From contig NZ_CP051230.1 in assembly GCF_017792385.1 (NCBI RefSeq), positions 1,736,001 to 1,800,000 of the forward strand: a stretch of DNA of 64,000 bases. The letters are read 5' to 3'. The DNA is from Hyphomonas sp. Its GTDB lineage: Bacteria; Pseudomonadota; Alphaproteobacteria; Caulobacterales; Hyphomonadaceae. The notes below the pieces were generated by a model. The model saw only the letters and a program-made list of their open reading frames with translations. It searched no databases and had not been told where the DNA came from. Positions within the stretch are counted from its first letter, which is position 1; each line of letters opens with the position of its first letter. Made by a program: the position numbers and the translations under genes. Shown here piece after piece: positions 16,327 to 24,454 of this stretch.

Positions 16327-17622
16327 TCAGAAATTCTCTTTCAGCCAATGGAACGCCTTGTTCACTGCTCCGCTTCGGGCTTCGGCTCCGTATTCCTTCG
16401 ACGCAATGCCAGCCCGCACGGCGTCCGCGAACCCCAACTCCGGATACAGTAGCAGACCTGATGCTGTGGAAAAAGCTGGTGTTCCCAGTGTTTCGCCGAG
16501 GAAATCAGCATTTGTCGGACGGCCCAGCCGAACCGGTGCCCCCAGGATGCGCGTGGCGACGTCCCTCACGCCCGGCAACTGGCTGGCGCCGCCTGTCAGG
16601 ACAACCCGGCGCGGCAGTACGCTGCGTACACCACTGGCCTGCAGGGCCTGCTGAACGAACTCGAATGTCTCTTCGATGCGCGGCGCAATGATCTCTGCCA
16701 ACTTGCCCCGCTCCATACGGGTTGCCTGCAGACGGCCATCATCGCCCAGCCGCGGCGCCTCAATCCGTTCAGCGAGGCCGGGCCCGTCGAGATTGGCCGT
16801 TCCATACACGCTTTTCAGCCGTTCTGCCGCAGCGAATGTGGTGCCGATGCCCTGAGCAATGTCAGACGTGACATGTGCGCCGCCAGCCGGCACCAGACCC
16901 AGCCAGGCCGGAGAGCCGTTGAGATAGACGGAAACAGCCGTCACGCCGGCGCCCATGTCGATACAGATCGCGCCGTTTTCGATTTCGTCATCGATCAGCG
17001 TGCCGGCACCGCTTGCGATGGAAGAGGGGATCAGTGCGCCGACGCTGAGATGGGCCCGTCCAACACATTCGACCAGGTTCCGAACCATGGCTTTTGGCGC
17101 GGTGACGACGGACAGCAACAGGCCGAGCGTATCGGCATACATGCCGGCAGGCTCGCGCACGCCTTCCTGGGCATCGACGCGATAAGCCACGGGCCAGGCC
17201 GCCAGAATGTCAGCGCCCTTGGTGGAGATCTTCGCCATGGCCTGGGCCTGGACGCGCCGGACATCCCGCGCGGTGATTTCGCGGGCGCCGATGTCGATTT
17301 CCGTCGTGACGAGCTGGCAATTGAGTTTCGCGCCGGTGATGCCCAGCGTGATCGTGTCGATCTGCTCGCCAGCTTCCCGTTCGGCATCTTCCACGGCAAG
17401 CCGGATCGAGCGTTCCAGCCCTTCCATGTCGGTAATTGTGCCACCGGAAAACCCGCGGGACTGCTGGCGTCCGGCGCCGAGGATCTGGAAGCTGCGCGGG
17501 CCTGTGCCATCATTCCGGCCGATCAGGCAGGTGATCTTCGAGCACCCGATGTCCAGCACGGCCACGGGATGGGATCCCCGGGACGTTCCAAGTGGTTTGC
17601 GGCGGGCCTGTACGTTTGCCAT
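16327..17622 (-). CDS. ftsA: Cell division protein FtsA
   Basis: 431-residue actin-fold ATPase that tethers FtsZ to the membrane. Phosphate-binding segments are VAVLDIGCSKITCLIGR near the N-terminus, GAICIDMGAGVTAVSVYLNG in the middle and VVLTGGASQLPGVRDVATR later. The C-terminus ends with an amphipathic-looking stretch NKAFHWLKENF, the expected membrane-targeting helix. Its start codon overlaps the ftsQ stop by one base, so the two are coupled. Confidence 0.97.
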   Translation of the reverse strand: MANVQARRKPLGTSRGSHPVAVLDIGCSKITCLIGRNDGTGPRSFQILGAGRQQSRGFSGGTITDMEGLERSIRLAVEDAEREAGEQIDTITLGITGAKLNCQLVTTEIDIGAREITARDVRRVQAQAMAKISTKGADILAAWPVAYRVDAQEGVREPAGMYADTLGLLLSVVTAPKAMVRNLVECVGRAHLSVGALIPSSIASGAGTLIDDEIENGAICIDMGAGVTAVSVYLNGSPAWLGLVPAGGAHVTSDIAQGIGTTFAAAERLKSVYGTANLDGPGLAERIEAPRLGDDGRLQATRMERGKLAEIIAPRIEETFEFVQQALQASGVRSVLPRRVVLTGGASQLPGVRDVATRILGAPVRLGRPTNADFLGETLGTPAFSTASGLLLYPELGFADAVRAGIASKEYGAEARSGAVNKAFHWLKENF

Positions 17623-18488
17623 CAGCTGCGGGCGGCCTCTTCGCGTGCATCAAAATCAGGTGTGGTCAGCGGTGCCAGGTAAACCCGGCCCGGATTGCGC
17701 AGGTCGATCGTGTCCAGCGGGCGCTGCATCAGGGCTGTGCGCACCTGCAGGGTCGACAGGCTGTCGAGCGCAGTCACCAGGCCATGGTCTTCCGGCATGC
17801 GCACCGTTGCCCCGGATACGAGTCGCATGTCCCAGCGGCGGTCATTGATGCGGGTGGCGATTGCGACACGCGGGGCAACGTCAGGCTCGGCCTTCAGCGC
17901 CTCGACCAGAGCCGGCGCCGCCTTCGCCGCGCCACGCCCGGCCAGGCGAACCAGTTCCCGGTGATCTTCGGGATGCGCATCCGGCATGACCCGTCCCAGT
18001 CCGTCCACAACGGTCCAGTCCTGGCCGTCATGCCAGAGGGCCACCGGTTCGGCCGCATCGGCGATGATCACGACCTGGTCCGGCCACAGGCGATGAACGC
18101 GGACATTCAGCACCTTGTGTGTGCCTTCGACGCGGCGACGGATGACATGCGGGTCTGCCCGAAACATGTTTTCGCCCGGTTCAATCATCGCCGCGGCGCG
18201 AATGTCACGGGCGAGGGCGGGGTCCTGTTCCAGGCCGATCACGGACACGTCATTGACCGAAATGCCCACCGTACGGGCCGTATTGTCCATGAAGCTGGCG
18301 AACCGGTTTTCCATCTGGGACATCGACCCGCCCATCCAGGCGGCCGTGGCGACCACGATGGCGACCAGCATCACGAAGCCGAAAACGACTGAGGAAACGC
18401 GCACTTCCTCGCCCGTCACCTCATCCACGATGACGGCGGGCTTGCGCTGTTTCTTGGGGACAGTCTGATTGCGGCTTACCTTTGGCAT
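17622..18488 (-). CDS. ftsQ: Cell division protein FtsQ
   Basis: 288-residue bitopic inner-membrane protein. A basic cytoplasmic N-terminus (KKQRKPAVIVDEV) leads to one transmembrane helix (VVFGFVMLVAIVVATAAWMG), then a POTRA domain (VGISVNDVSVIGLEQ) and the FtsQ domain with LWPDQVVIIADAAEPVALW and a C-terminal beta region. FtsQ scaffolds FtsL and FtsB in the divisome. The first 13 bases overlap the end of ddl and its last base overlaps the ftsA start: a compact ddl-ftsQ-ftsA operon. Confidence 0.96.
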   Translation of the reverse strand: MPKVSRNQTVPKKQRKPAVIVDEVTGEEVRVSSVVFGFVMLVAIVVATAAWMGGSMSQMENRFASFMDNTARTVGISVNDVSVIGLEQDPALARDIRAAAMIEPGENMFRADPHVIRRRVEGTHKVLNVRVHRLWPDQVVIIADAAEPVALWHDGQDWTVVDGLGRVMPDAHPEDHRELVRLAGRGAAKAAPALVEALKAEPDVAPRVAIATRINDRRWDMRLVSGATVRMPEDHGLVTALDSLSTLQVRTALMQRPLDTIDLRNPGRVYLAPLTTPDFDAREEAARS

Positions 18489-19384
18489 GAAGCATCCTCG
18501 ATCATCCAGGCGACCAGGTCTTCGAAGGACATGCCCACGAAGGCGGCCTGTTCGGGGACAAGCGAGGTGGGCGTCATGCCAGGCTGGGTATTGGTTTCCA
18601 GGATCACGAGCCGGTCTCTCTTGTCGTCATAGCGAAAGTCGGATCGCGTCGCGCCCCGGCATCCGAGCGCCTGGTGTGCTTTCAGCGCAAATTCCATTGC
18701 CGCTTCCGTCACATGGGCAGGCAGGTCTGCCGGGATCACATGCTGCGATCCACCAGCTTCATATTTTGCATCAAAATCGTAATAGTCTCTTAAGGTCGTG
18801 ATCTCGGTGACAGCCAGCGCCCGGTCGCCCAGCACGGCCACGGTGAGTTCCCGGCCGGGGATGAATTCCTCGGCCATCAGATGGTCGCCATAGCGCCAGT
18901 TCGGCCCGGTCAGTTCCTTTGCCGGTCCATTGGCACCTTCACGCACGATCAGCACACCGAAGCTGGACCCCTCGGCCACCGGCTTGATCACATAAGGTGG
19001 TTTCAGCGGATGGGCGGCGGCCGCTTCGGCCCGCGTCACCTTCCGGTCTTCGGCCACGGGCAAGCCGGCCTGCCGGAACACGGCTTTCGATTTCAGCTTG
19101 TCCATGGCCAGGGCCGACGACAGGACGCCGGAATGGGAATAGGGCAGCCCCATCACTTCCATCACGCCCTGCACGCAGCCATCCTCGCCCCACGGGCCGT
19201 GCAGGCCGTTCAGCACCACATCCGGTTCCGCCTCGGCCAGTTGCGTCGCCAGGTTTCGCCCGGCATCGATCTCGACCACGTCATAGCCGCCGGCGCGGGC
19301 CGCTTCAGCCATCTTGCGGCCCGAGGTGAGGGAGACTTCGCGTTCGGACGACCAGCCTCCATAGATTACGGCAACGCGCTTCAT
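18476..19384 (-). CDS. ddl: D-alanine--D-alanine ligase
   Basis: 302-residue ATP-grasp enzyme joining two D-alanines for the peptidoglycan stem. N-terminal VAVIYGGWSSEREVSLTSG, then LNGLHGPWGEDGCVQGVMEV, YSHSGVLSSALAMDK, YVIKPVAEGSSFGV, GCRGATRSDFRYD and ETNTQPGMTPTSLVPEQA, all in family order. First gene of the ddl-ftsQ-ftsA unit. A CtrA-like box lies 50 bp upstream. The usual upstream neighbour murB is separated from ddl here by a divergent TonB-dependent receptor. Confidence 0.97.
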   Translation of the reverse strand: MKRVAVIYGGWSSEREVSLTSGRKMAEAARAGGYDVVEIDAGRNLATQLAEAEPDVVLNGLHGPWGEDGCVQGVMEVMGLPYSHSGVLSSALAMDKLKSKAVFRQAGLPVAEDRKVTRAEAAAAHPLKPPYVIKPVAEGSSFGVLIVREGANGPAKELTGPNWRYGDHLMAEEFIPGRELTVAVLGDRALAVTEITTLRDYYDFDAKYEAGGSQHVIPADLPAHVTEAAMEFALKAHQALGCRGATRSDFRYDDKRDRLVILETNTQPGMTPTSLVPEQAAFVGMSFEDLVAWMIEDASCQR

Positions 19385-19433
19385 CGGATGTTCCTGTTCA
19401 GCATGAGTGGACTTATCCTTCGCGTCTGCCCGG

Positions 19434-19448
19434 TTAAAACGGCCTTAG
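19434..19448. promoter_or_regulatory. CtrA-like binding site between ddl and the TonB-dependent receptor
   Basis: TTAA-AACGGCC-TTAG on the plus strand, one base from TTAA-N7-TTAA, 50 bp upstream of the ddl start. It could control the ddl-ftsQ-ftsA operon. Confidence 0.5.
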
Positions 19449-19515
19449 CGTGGCAGACATCCCGCGTTTTGCCGACGACATGACAAAATTATTAGGTTTG
19501 GTCGGTTGCCTTATT

Positions 19516-19535
19516 TTGACTACAATCGTAGTCAA
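19516..19535. promoter_or_regulatory. Operator-like palindrome upstream of the TonB-dependent receptor
   Basis: TTGACTAC-AATC-GTAGTCAA, 8-bp perfect arms with a 4-bp spacer, in AT-rich DNA 74 bp before the GTG start at 19609. It overlaps a -35-like TTGACT. A dimeric regulator site is likely; the regulator is not identified. Confidence 0.55.
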
Positions 19536-19608
19536 CGTTTCGAGGCGTAGGGAAAAATTAGGCGTTTGTGTCGCAAACATTACACAACTGCGGGGGAGGA
19601 TACGCAGC

Positions 19609-21663
19609 GTGAACCCTTTGACTCGACTAATTGCCAGCTCTTGTCTCTGCCTGACGGCCACAATGCCTGTCCATGCCGACATGGCACCGGAAACCACCGC
19701 CGGGGCACGGATCTTCACGCTGGACGATTTCCGCCAATATGCCCCGCGCACGGCGCTGGAAATGGTCTCCCGCATTCCGGGCTTCGCGATCCGGGGCGAT
19801 GATGATGGTGCGCGCGGATTCGGGCAGGCCGAAGGAAATGTGCTGATCAATGGCCAGCGCGTGTCAGGCAAATCCAATGGCGCGACCGACTCCCTCGACC
19901 GGATCGCGGCTTCCAGCGTGATCCGGATCGAGCTGGTTGATGGAGCAGCATTCGAGATCCCCGGCCTGACGGGCCATGTCGTCAATGTCGTGACAAACGG
20001 GGAAGGGGGCATTTCCGGCACCTGGCGCTGGCGGGCCCGTTTCCGCGATAATCTCCCGCCCTTCTACAATGGTCTGAATTTGACCCTGTCCGGCGGGCGT
20101 GGAGACATCTCCTGGTCTTTCGAGGCTGAAAGCGATCCCGAGCGCGGGGCCTCCAACGGTCCGGAATTCGTGACCGATGGTGCAGGCAATCCGATCCAGC
20201 GGCGCGAAGAAGATTTCACCTACGCCGCCGAGATTGTGTCCCTTTCGGGCTCGATTGGCTGGACTCCGCCATCCGGCGTCATCGGGAACCTCAATGCCAA
20301 GGCGCAGGCGTTCCAGCCGGATTTCAAGGAAACGGCGAAGCTGTTCCCGGTTTCCGGGCCGGAAGGTCGCCGCCTGTTCCAGGGCGCCGAGGACGAAGTC
20401 TTCGTGGAGGTCGGCGGGGATTACGAATTCGGTCTCGGGCCGGGGCGGCTCAAGACCATAGGTCTGGTCCGGCGCGAGGACAGCCCGATTGTCGACCGGG
20501 TCATACGCGGCAACCTTGACGGCACGGGCCAGGCGGAAGACCGATTCACGCGTGACATCGAGGAAGGGGAATACATTCTCCGGTCCGAATACGCATTGGG
20601 CATGTCCGATGGCAGCGACTGGCAGATCGCTCTCGAAGGGGCCTTCAACTATCTGGACCAGCAATCCACCCTGACCCTGTCGCGCGATGGCGGGCCGCTG
20701 GAACCCCAGGACCTGCCGAATGCCAATTCACGCGTGGAGGAACAGCGCGGTGAAATATCGCTGACCCATGGCCGGCGCCTTGCGCCGAATCTGACTGGTC
20801 AGGTCTCCGTCGGTGCGGAAATGTCGGAACTGTCACAGTCCGGCGATGCCTCGAATGTGCGCACTTTCACCCGGCCGAAGGGATTTGCGAGCCTGTCCTG
20901 GCAGGCTGACCCGACCCTCAAATTGGTGACGCGGCTGGAGCGGGATGTGGGCCAGCTCGATTTCTATGATTTTGTCTCATCCGTGAACCTCAATTCCGGA
21001 AATGGTCAGAACGGCAATCCGGAAATCGTTCCGGAACAGAGCTGGAAACTCAGCATGCAGGCCGAGAAGAGTTTTCAGGCCTGGGGCGCAGCGACCATGG
21101 AAGTCTTCTATTCCGACATCGAGGACATTGTGGACCGCATTCCGATCGGTACAGGAGACGGACCGGGCAATCTCGATTCAGCCTGGCAGGTCGGGGCAGA
21201 ATGGGACGCGACGCTGAAAATGGACAAGGCCGGTCTTGCTGGCGCCGAACTGTCCTATGAAGGGAATTACTACGAGTCGGAAGTGACAGATCCCCTGACC
21301 GGCGAAATCCGCCCGATCAATGACAGTTCGAAATACTGGATGATGGTGGAACTGCGCCACGATATTCCTGCTACGGACTGGGCTTGGGGTGTCGGGTTCG
21401 AACGCTGGGAACGAAATCCTTATTATCGCTTGTCCGAAACCGGTCAGGAAGCCGCATCGCCGGGGTTTGGCTTCGCATATGTCGAACACAAGAATATGTG
21501 GGGAATGACGGGCCAGGCCACGTTTGGAAACTTCGCGAACCAGAACGATGAATTTCGACGGCAATTCTACGACACGAACCGCACGGGCAACATCATCCGT
21601 GTAGAGCGTCGCGCTCGGGATTTCGGCCCAATTCTCACCGTCCAGCTGGAAGGCACGTTCTAG
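19609..21663 (+). CDS. TonB-dependent receptor-like outer membrane protein
   Basis: 684-residue predicted outer-membrane beta-barrel. Signal peptide (LIASSCLCLTATMPVHA), then a plug-like domain with MVSRIPGFAIRGDDDGARGF, VLINGQRVSGK and DSLDRIAASSVIRIELVDGA. The rest is alternating polar/hydrophobic strands ending in an aromatic terminus (QLEGTF) as expected for a barrel. GTG at 19609 is preferred: GGGGGAGG precedes it by 9 nt and it yields a proper signal peptide; the frame is open back to 19450. The ligand is unknown. The gene lies between ddl and murB on the opposite strand, which is unusual. It ends 3 bp from the murB stop. Confidence 0.88.
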   Translation: MNPLTRLIASSCLCLTATMPVHADMAPETTAGARIFTLDDFRQYAPRTALEMVSRIPGFAIRGDDDGARGFGQAEGNVLINGQRVSGKSNGATDSLDRIAASSVIRIELVDGAAFEIPGLTGHVVNVVTNGEGGISGTWRWRARFRDNLPPFYNGLNLTLSGGRGDISWSFEAESDPERGASNGPEFVTDGAGNPIQRREEDFTYAAEIVSLSGSIGWTPPSGVIGNLNAKAQAFQPDFKETAKLFPVSGPEGRRLFQGAEDEVFVEVGGDYEFGLGPGRLKTIGLVRREDSPIVDRVIRGNLDGTGQAEDRFTRDIEEGEYILRSEYALGMSDGSDWQIALEGAFNYLDQQSTLTLSRDGGPLEPQDLPNANSRVEEQRGEISLTHGRRLAPNLTGQVSVGAEMSELSQSGDASNVRTFTRPKGFASLSWQADPTLKLVTRLERDVGQLDFYDFVSSVNLNSGNGQNGNPEIVPEQSWKLSMQAEKSFQAWGAATMEVFYSDIEDIVDRIPIGTGDGPGNLDSAWQVGAEWDATLKMDKAGLAGAELSYEGNYYESEVTDPLTGEIRPINDSSKYWMMVELRHDIPATDWAWGVGFERWERNPYYRLSETGQEAASPGFGFAYVEHKNMWGMTGQATFGNFANQNDEFRRQFYDTNRTGNIIRVERRARDFGPILTVQLEGTF

Positions 21664-21666
21664 GTA

Positions 21667-22662
21667 TCAGGATACGGCCACCGGCAGGGGCGGTTTGATC
21701 CGTCCGATCCGGCGAACTTCCCAGCGCAGCTCGACACCCTGTGTGGCCCGCACCTGTGCCCTGACAAGTTCGCCAAGGGCCTCAAGGTCCGCCGCCGTGG
21801 CGTCACCTGTATTGATCAGGAAGTTGCAGTGTTTCGGTGAGACCTGCGCACCGCCCACTTTCAGGCCGCGGCACCCGGCCGCATCGATCAGCTTCCAGGC
21901 CGAACGCTGATCCGGCGTGCCCGGAGGATCCGGATTGGCGAACGTCGACCCGGACGTCTTCTCCTTGATCGGCTGAGTCTCTGCCCGCCGGGCCTGAAGG
22001 GCCTCGATCTCGGCAAGAATGTCCTCGGGAACGCCGGTGCCGGTGCCCTGCAGCGTCAGTCTGGTCACGATCAGATCATCCGGCAGGTCCGTGTGGCGAT
22101 AGGCGAAATGCGCCTCCGGCAGATTGCCGGGCTGCCCCGGGCCGCGATAGGCGACATGGGTGCCATCCCGCAGATAGCCCTCGAGTCCCACCAGCACATC
22201 GCGCAATTCCCGTCCGTAGCAACCGGCATTGGTGCGCGTCGCGCCGCCGAGCGAGCCGGGAATACCCGACAGGAATTCCAGTCCCGTGATGCCGGCCCGG
22301 GCGGCCGATTTGGCCACGGACAGGTCCAGTGCGCCGGGCCGCGCTGTGAGGGTCAGGCCGTCATCCGCCTCAACGCTGCCCCAGTATTTCCCCATCAGGC
22401 GCACGACGACGCCAGCGATGCCGCCATCCCGCACGATGACGTTGGACCCCACGCCGAGCACTGTCACGGGGATTGCCGGATCGAGCGTCTTCAGGAAGCC
22501 GGCAAGATCGGCCTCATCCTCAGGCAGGAAAAGCCAGTCTGCCGGGCCGCCCACACGAAACCAGGTATAGGGCGCGAGATTGGCATCCTTGATCAGCTTG
22601 CCGCGAACAGGGGGAAGTGTCGTCATCATGAGGCCAAGGCGTTCGGGCACTTCCCCCTCCAT
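21667..22662 (-). CDS. murB: UDP-N-acetylmuramate dehydrogenase
   Basis: FAD enzyme reducing UDP-GlcNAc-enolpyruvate to UDP-MurNAc in peptidoglycan synthesis. Type I features: YTWFRVGGPADWLF, VLGVGSNVIVRDGGI, GLEFLSGIPGSLGG, NAGCYGRE with the catalytic Ser/Cys region, and KTSGSTFANPDPP. The ATG at 22662 sits one base past the creD stop, suggesting coupling. An internal start at 22629 (MMTTLPPVRG) would also give a complete enzyme. Neither has an obvious ribosome site, so the start is uncertain. The usual partners murC and ddl are not adjacent. Confidence 0.95.
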   Translation of the reverse strand: MEGEVPERLGLMMTTLPPVRGKLIKDANLAPYTWFRVGGPADWLFLPEDEADLAGFLKTLDPAIPVTVLGVGSNVIVRDGGIAGVVVRLMGKYWGSVEADDGLTLTARPGALDLSVAKSAARAGITGLEFLSGIPGSLGGATRTNAGCYGRELRDVLVGLEGYLRDGTHVAYRGPGQPGNLPEAHFAYRHTDLPDDLIVTRLTLQGTGTGVPEDILAEIEALQARRAETQPIKEKTSGSTFANPDPPGTPDQRSAWKLIDAAGCRGLKVGGAQVSPKHCNFLINTGDATAADLEALGELVRAQVRATQGVELRWEVRRIGRIKPPLPVAVS

Positions 22663-22663
22663 G

Positions 22664-24055
22664 TCAAGTTGCTGGCGCGGACGTCCGCTCTCCATACCAG
22701 TCAATGTTGCGGGTCATGTACATGGTCAGCGCAATCGCGGTGAAGCTTGCCAACGCGCCGGCCAGCAAGGCGTGGCTCTCGGCCCGCATCAGCACATAGA
22801 TCAGCGTGTAGATGCCGGACAGGATCGCCAGTGCACGCAGGCCATACAGCCGGGATCTGAACACGCTCGCCGCATAGGCCGCTGTCAGCATGACCGTCAT
22901 GGAGGCGGCGATCATGAAGGCCGCATCAAATCCGACCCGTTCCGACAGGGCGAGCAGCAGGATGTAGAAAATCGTCTGCGCCAGTCCGACCAGCACATAT
23001 TGTGCAGGGTGGGCACGCGCCGCGCTGGTCACTTCGAACAGGAAATAGGCGAGGAAGACAAAGCCGACAAACATGACGGCGTATTTCAATGCGCGTTCGA
23101 CGCTTTGGTAGGGGTTGCCTTCCTTCATGAAACGCACGGCCATGTCGCGGCGGTTCCATTCGGTCAGTTCGCCAAGATCCATGTTTGTCCCTGATCCGGC
23201 AATGCCGCGAGCGAGATATGGTACACGCCAATGGGCTTCGAAGCCCTCGGTCTGGCCCGCGCCGGCCGTATGGCTTTCCGGCAGAACACCGCCCTGGAAA
23301 CTGGGCGAGTCCCAATTGCTGATCAGGTCCACACGCGTGTCCTTCGCAAATGGCGCGATCGACAGGCGTTCTGCCCCCGAGAGACGTATATTCGCTGTCA
23401 GTACGATCGGGTCGATTGCGGTTTCAAGGTCGGGGATATGGCCGCCCGCAAGCGTAACGCCCGACGCAGGCACGGGATTGTAATCGCCTTTGTTGCGCGA
23501 GAGGTAGGGGGTCGGTTCGATGGACACATCTTTTCCATTTGCCTTGACAGTAATGGCATCGCGAATGCCGCGAGTGTCCGAGACCCCGAGATAGATTCGC
23601 GCGTCCGACCAGACGGGCGTGGCATCTTCAGGCAGAGCCGCGCGCAGCACGTCCGGATCGAATACGGCGTCCATCTTGATCGAGGCATCGAAAACGGGGA
23701 TGGTGTGGATGCCTCTGGTTCGCATGTCCACGTTCACATTCGCCGAAGCTGTGCCCATTTCAGCATAGGCTACGGCATAGCCATAGATCGTTTCCTCATG
23801 CCTTGAACCGAATGTTCGTGAGTAGGGTACGGATACTACCGGTCCGAGAACGGATTGTTGCCCGCCAACCATCTCGCTGACATCTGCCAGGGCTCGGTCT
23901 GCGCCCATGCGGCGGTCCTGCACAACAGAATGAATGAAGAGGGCTGGAATGGCCATCAAGAGGGCCAGTGCGCAGACAAGCAGCAGTTTCAGGCCGACGG
24001 ACCGTTGCGGCACCAGGCTCGCAAAGGGTGATTTCGGTGAAGGTATCTCAGTCAT
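22664..24055 (-). CDS. creD: CreD family inner membrane protein
   Basis: 463-residue membrane protein of the CreD family (inner-membrane protein of the E. coli CreBC regulon; molecular role unclear). One N-terminal transmembrane helix (LKLLLVCALALLMAIPALF), a large periplasmic region with VLGPVVSVPY, then about six C-terminal helices starting near ALKYAVMFVGFVFLAYFLFE. The family marker RMGADRALADVSEMVGGQQ follows the first helix. ATG at 24055 is preceded by GGGGA. The creD-murB junction is nearly overlapping; no creBC genes are near. Confidence 0.93.
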   Translation of the reverse strand: MTEIPSPKSPFASLVPQRSVGLKLLLVCALALLMAIPALFIHSVVQDRRMGADRALADVSEMVGGQQSVLGPVVSVPYSRTFGSRHEETIYGYAVAYAEMGTASANVNVDMRTRGIHTIPVFDASIKMDAVFDPDVLRAALPEDATPVWSDARIYLGVSDTRGIRDAITVKANGKDVSIEPTPYLSRNKGDYNPVPASGVTLAGGHIPDLETAIDPIVLTANIRLSGAERLSIAPFAKDTRVDLISNWDSPSFQGGVLPESHTAGAGQTEGFEAHWRVPYLARGIAGSGTNMDLGELTEWNRRDMAVRFMKEGNPYQSVERALKYAVMFVGFVFLAYFLFEVTSAARAHPAQYVLVGLAQTIFYILLLALSERVGFDAAFMIAASMTVMLTAAYAASVFRSRLYGLRALAILSGIYTLIYVLMRAESHALLAGALASFTAIALTMYMTRNIDWYGERTSAPAT

Positions 24056-24113
24056 GTTTGGTGTCCCCAAAAAAGGATTGGAGACATGACTTATGACCAA
24101 CCATGTGCGGCGG

Positions 24114-24139
24114 GGACTGGGCGCGGCCGGGACCAGTCC
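24114..24139 (-). terminator. Hairpin after the small membrane protein gene
   Basis: GGACTGG / CCAGTCC, 7-bp perfect stem with a 12-nt loop, between the stop at 24171 and the creD start. No T-run follows, so termination is uncertain. The rest of this 115-bp gap shows nothing recognisable. Confidence 0.3.
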
Positions 24140-24170
24140 AAGGTTACATTGCGGTCATGATGTGACGTGG

Positions 24171-24395
24171 TTACCGGTTCGGGGAGCCGTCCTGATCCAG
24201 CTCGTCAGATATTTCGTCGGCCGCATCGGATACCTCATCTGCAAATTCAGAGGTCTCTTCCGGCAAGCGTTCAAGCGTCGCATCCATGCGTGCGCCTGCG
24301 CCTTCAAACGAGCCTTCCTGCAGGTAGAACCAGCCGAGCGCCAAAACGAAGGCGACGCACAGAAAGGCGAGAATGGCGGTTAAGGTCCGGCCCAT
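24171..24395 (-). CDS. Small single-span membrane protein of unknown function
   Basis: 74-residue protein with one N-terminal hydrophobic helix (ILAFLCVAFVLALGWFYL) and a very acidic C-terminal tail rich in Asp, Glu and Ser (DEVSDAADEISDELDQDG). ATG at 24395 has AAGGAG 7 nt upstream, good evidence for translation. It lies 59 bp downstream of secA on the same strand, so it may be co-transcribed. No family recognised; periplasmic orientation of the tail is a guess. Confidence 0.75.
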   Translation of the reverse strand: MGRTLTAILAFLCVAFVLALGWFYLQEGSFEGAGARMDATLERLPEETSEFADEVSDAADEISDELDQDGSPNR

Positions 24396-24454
24396 GATGA
24401 AACTCCTTGTGGGTGTTCATCAGGCAAACGCGGACCGGGCCGGCTTGTTCCGGA

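Noticed and set aside
19450..19608. 53-residue upstream extension of the TonB-dependent receptor
   Set aside because: It would cross the operator-like palindrome and bury the signal peptide; the GTG at 19609 has GGGGGAGG and starts the signal sequence.
21390..21420. GGTTCGAACGCTGGGAAC resembles a tRNA T-loop
   Set aside because: Lies inside the receptor coding region; no acceptor or anticodon arms fit.
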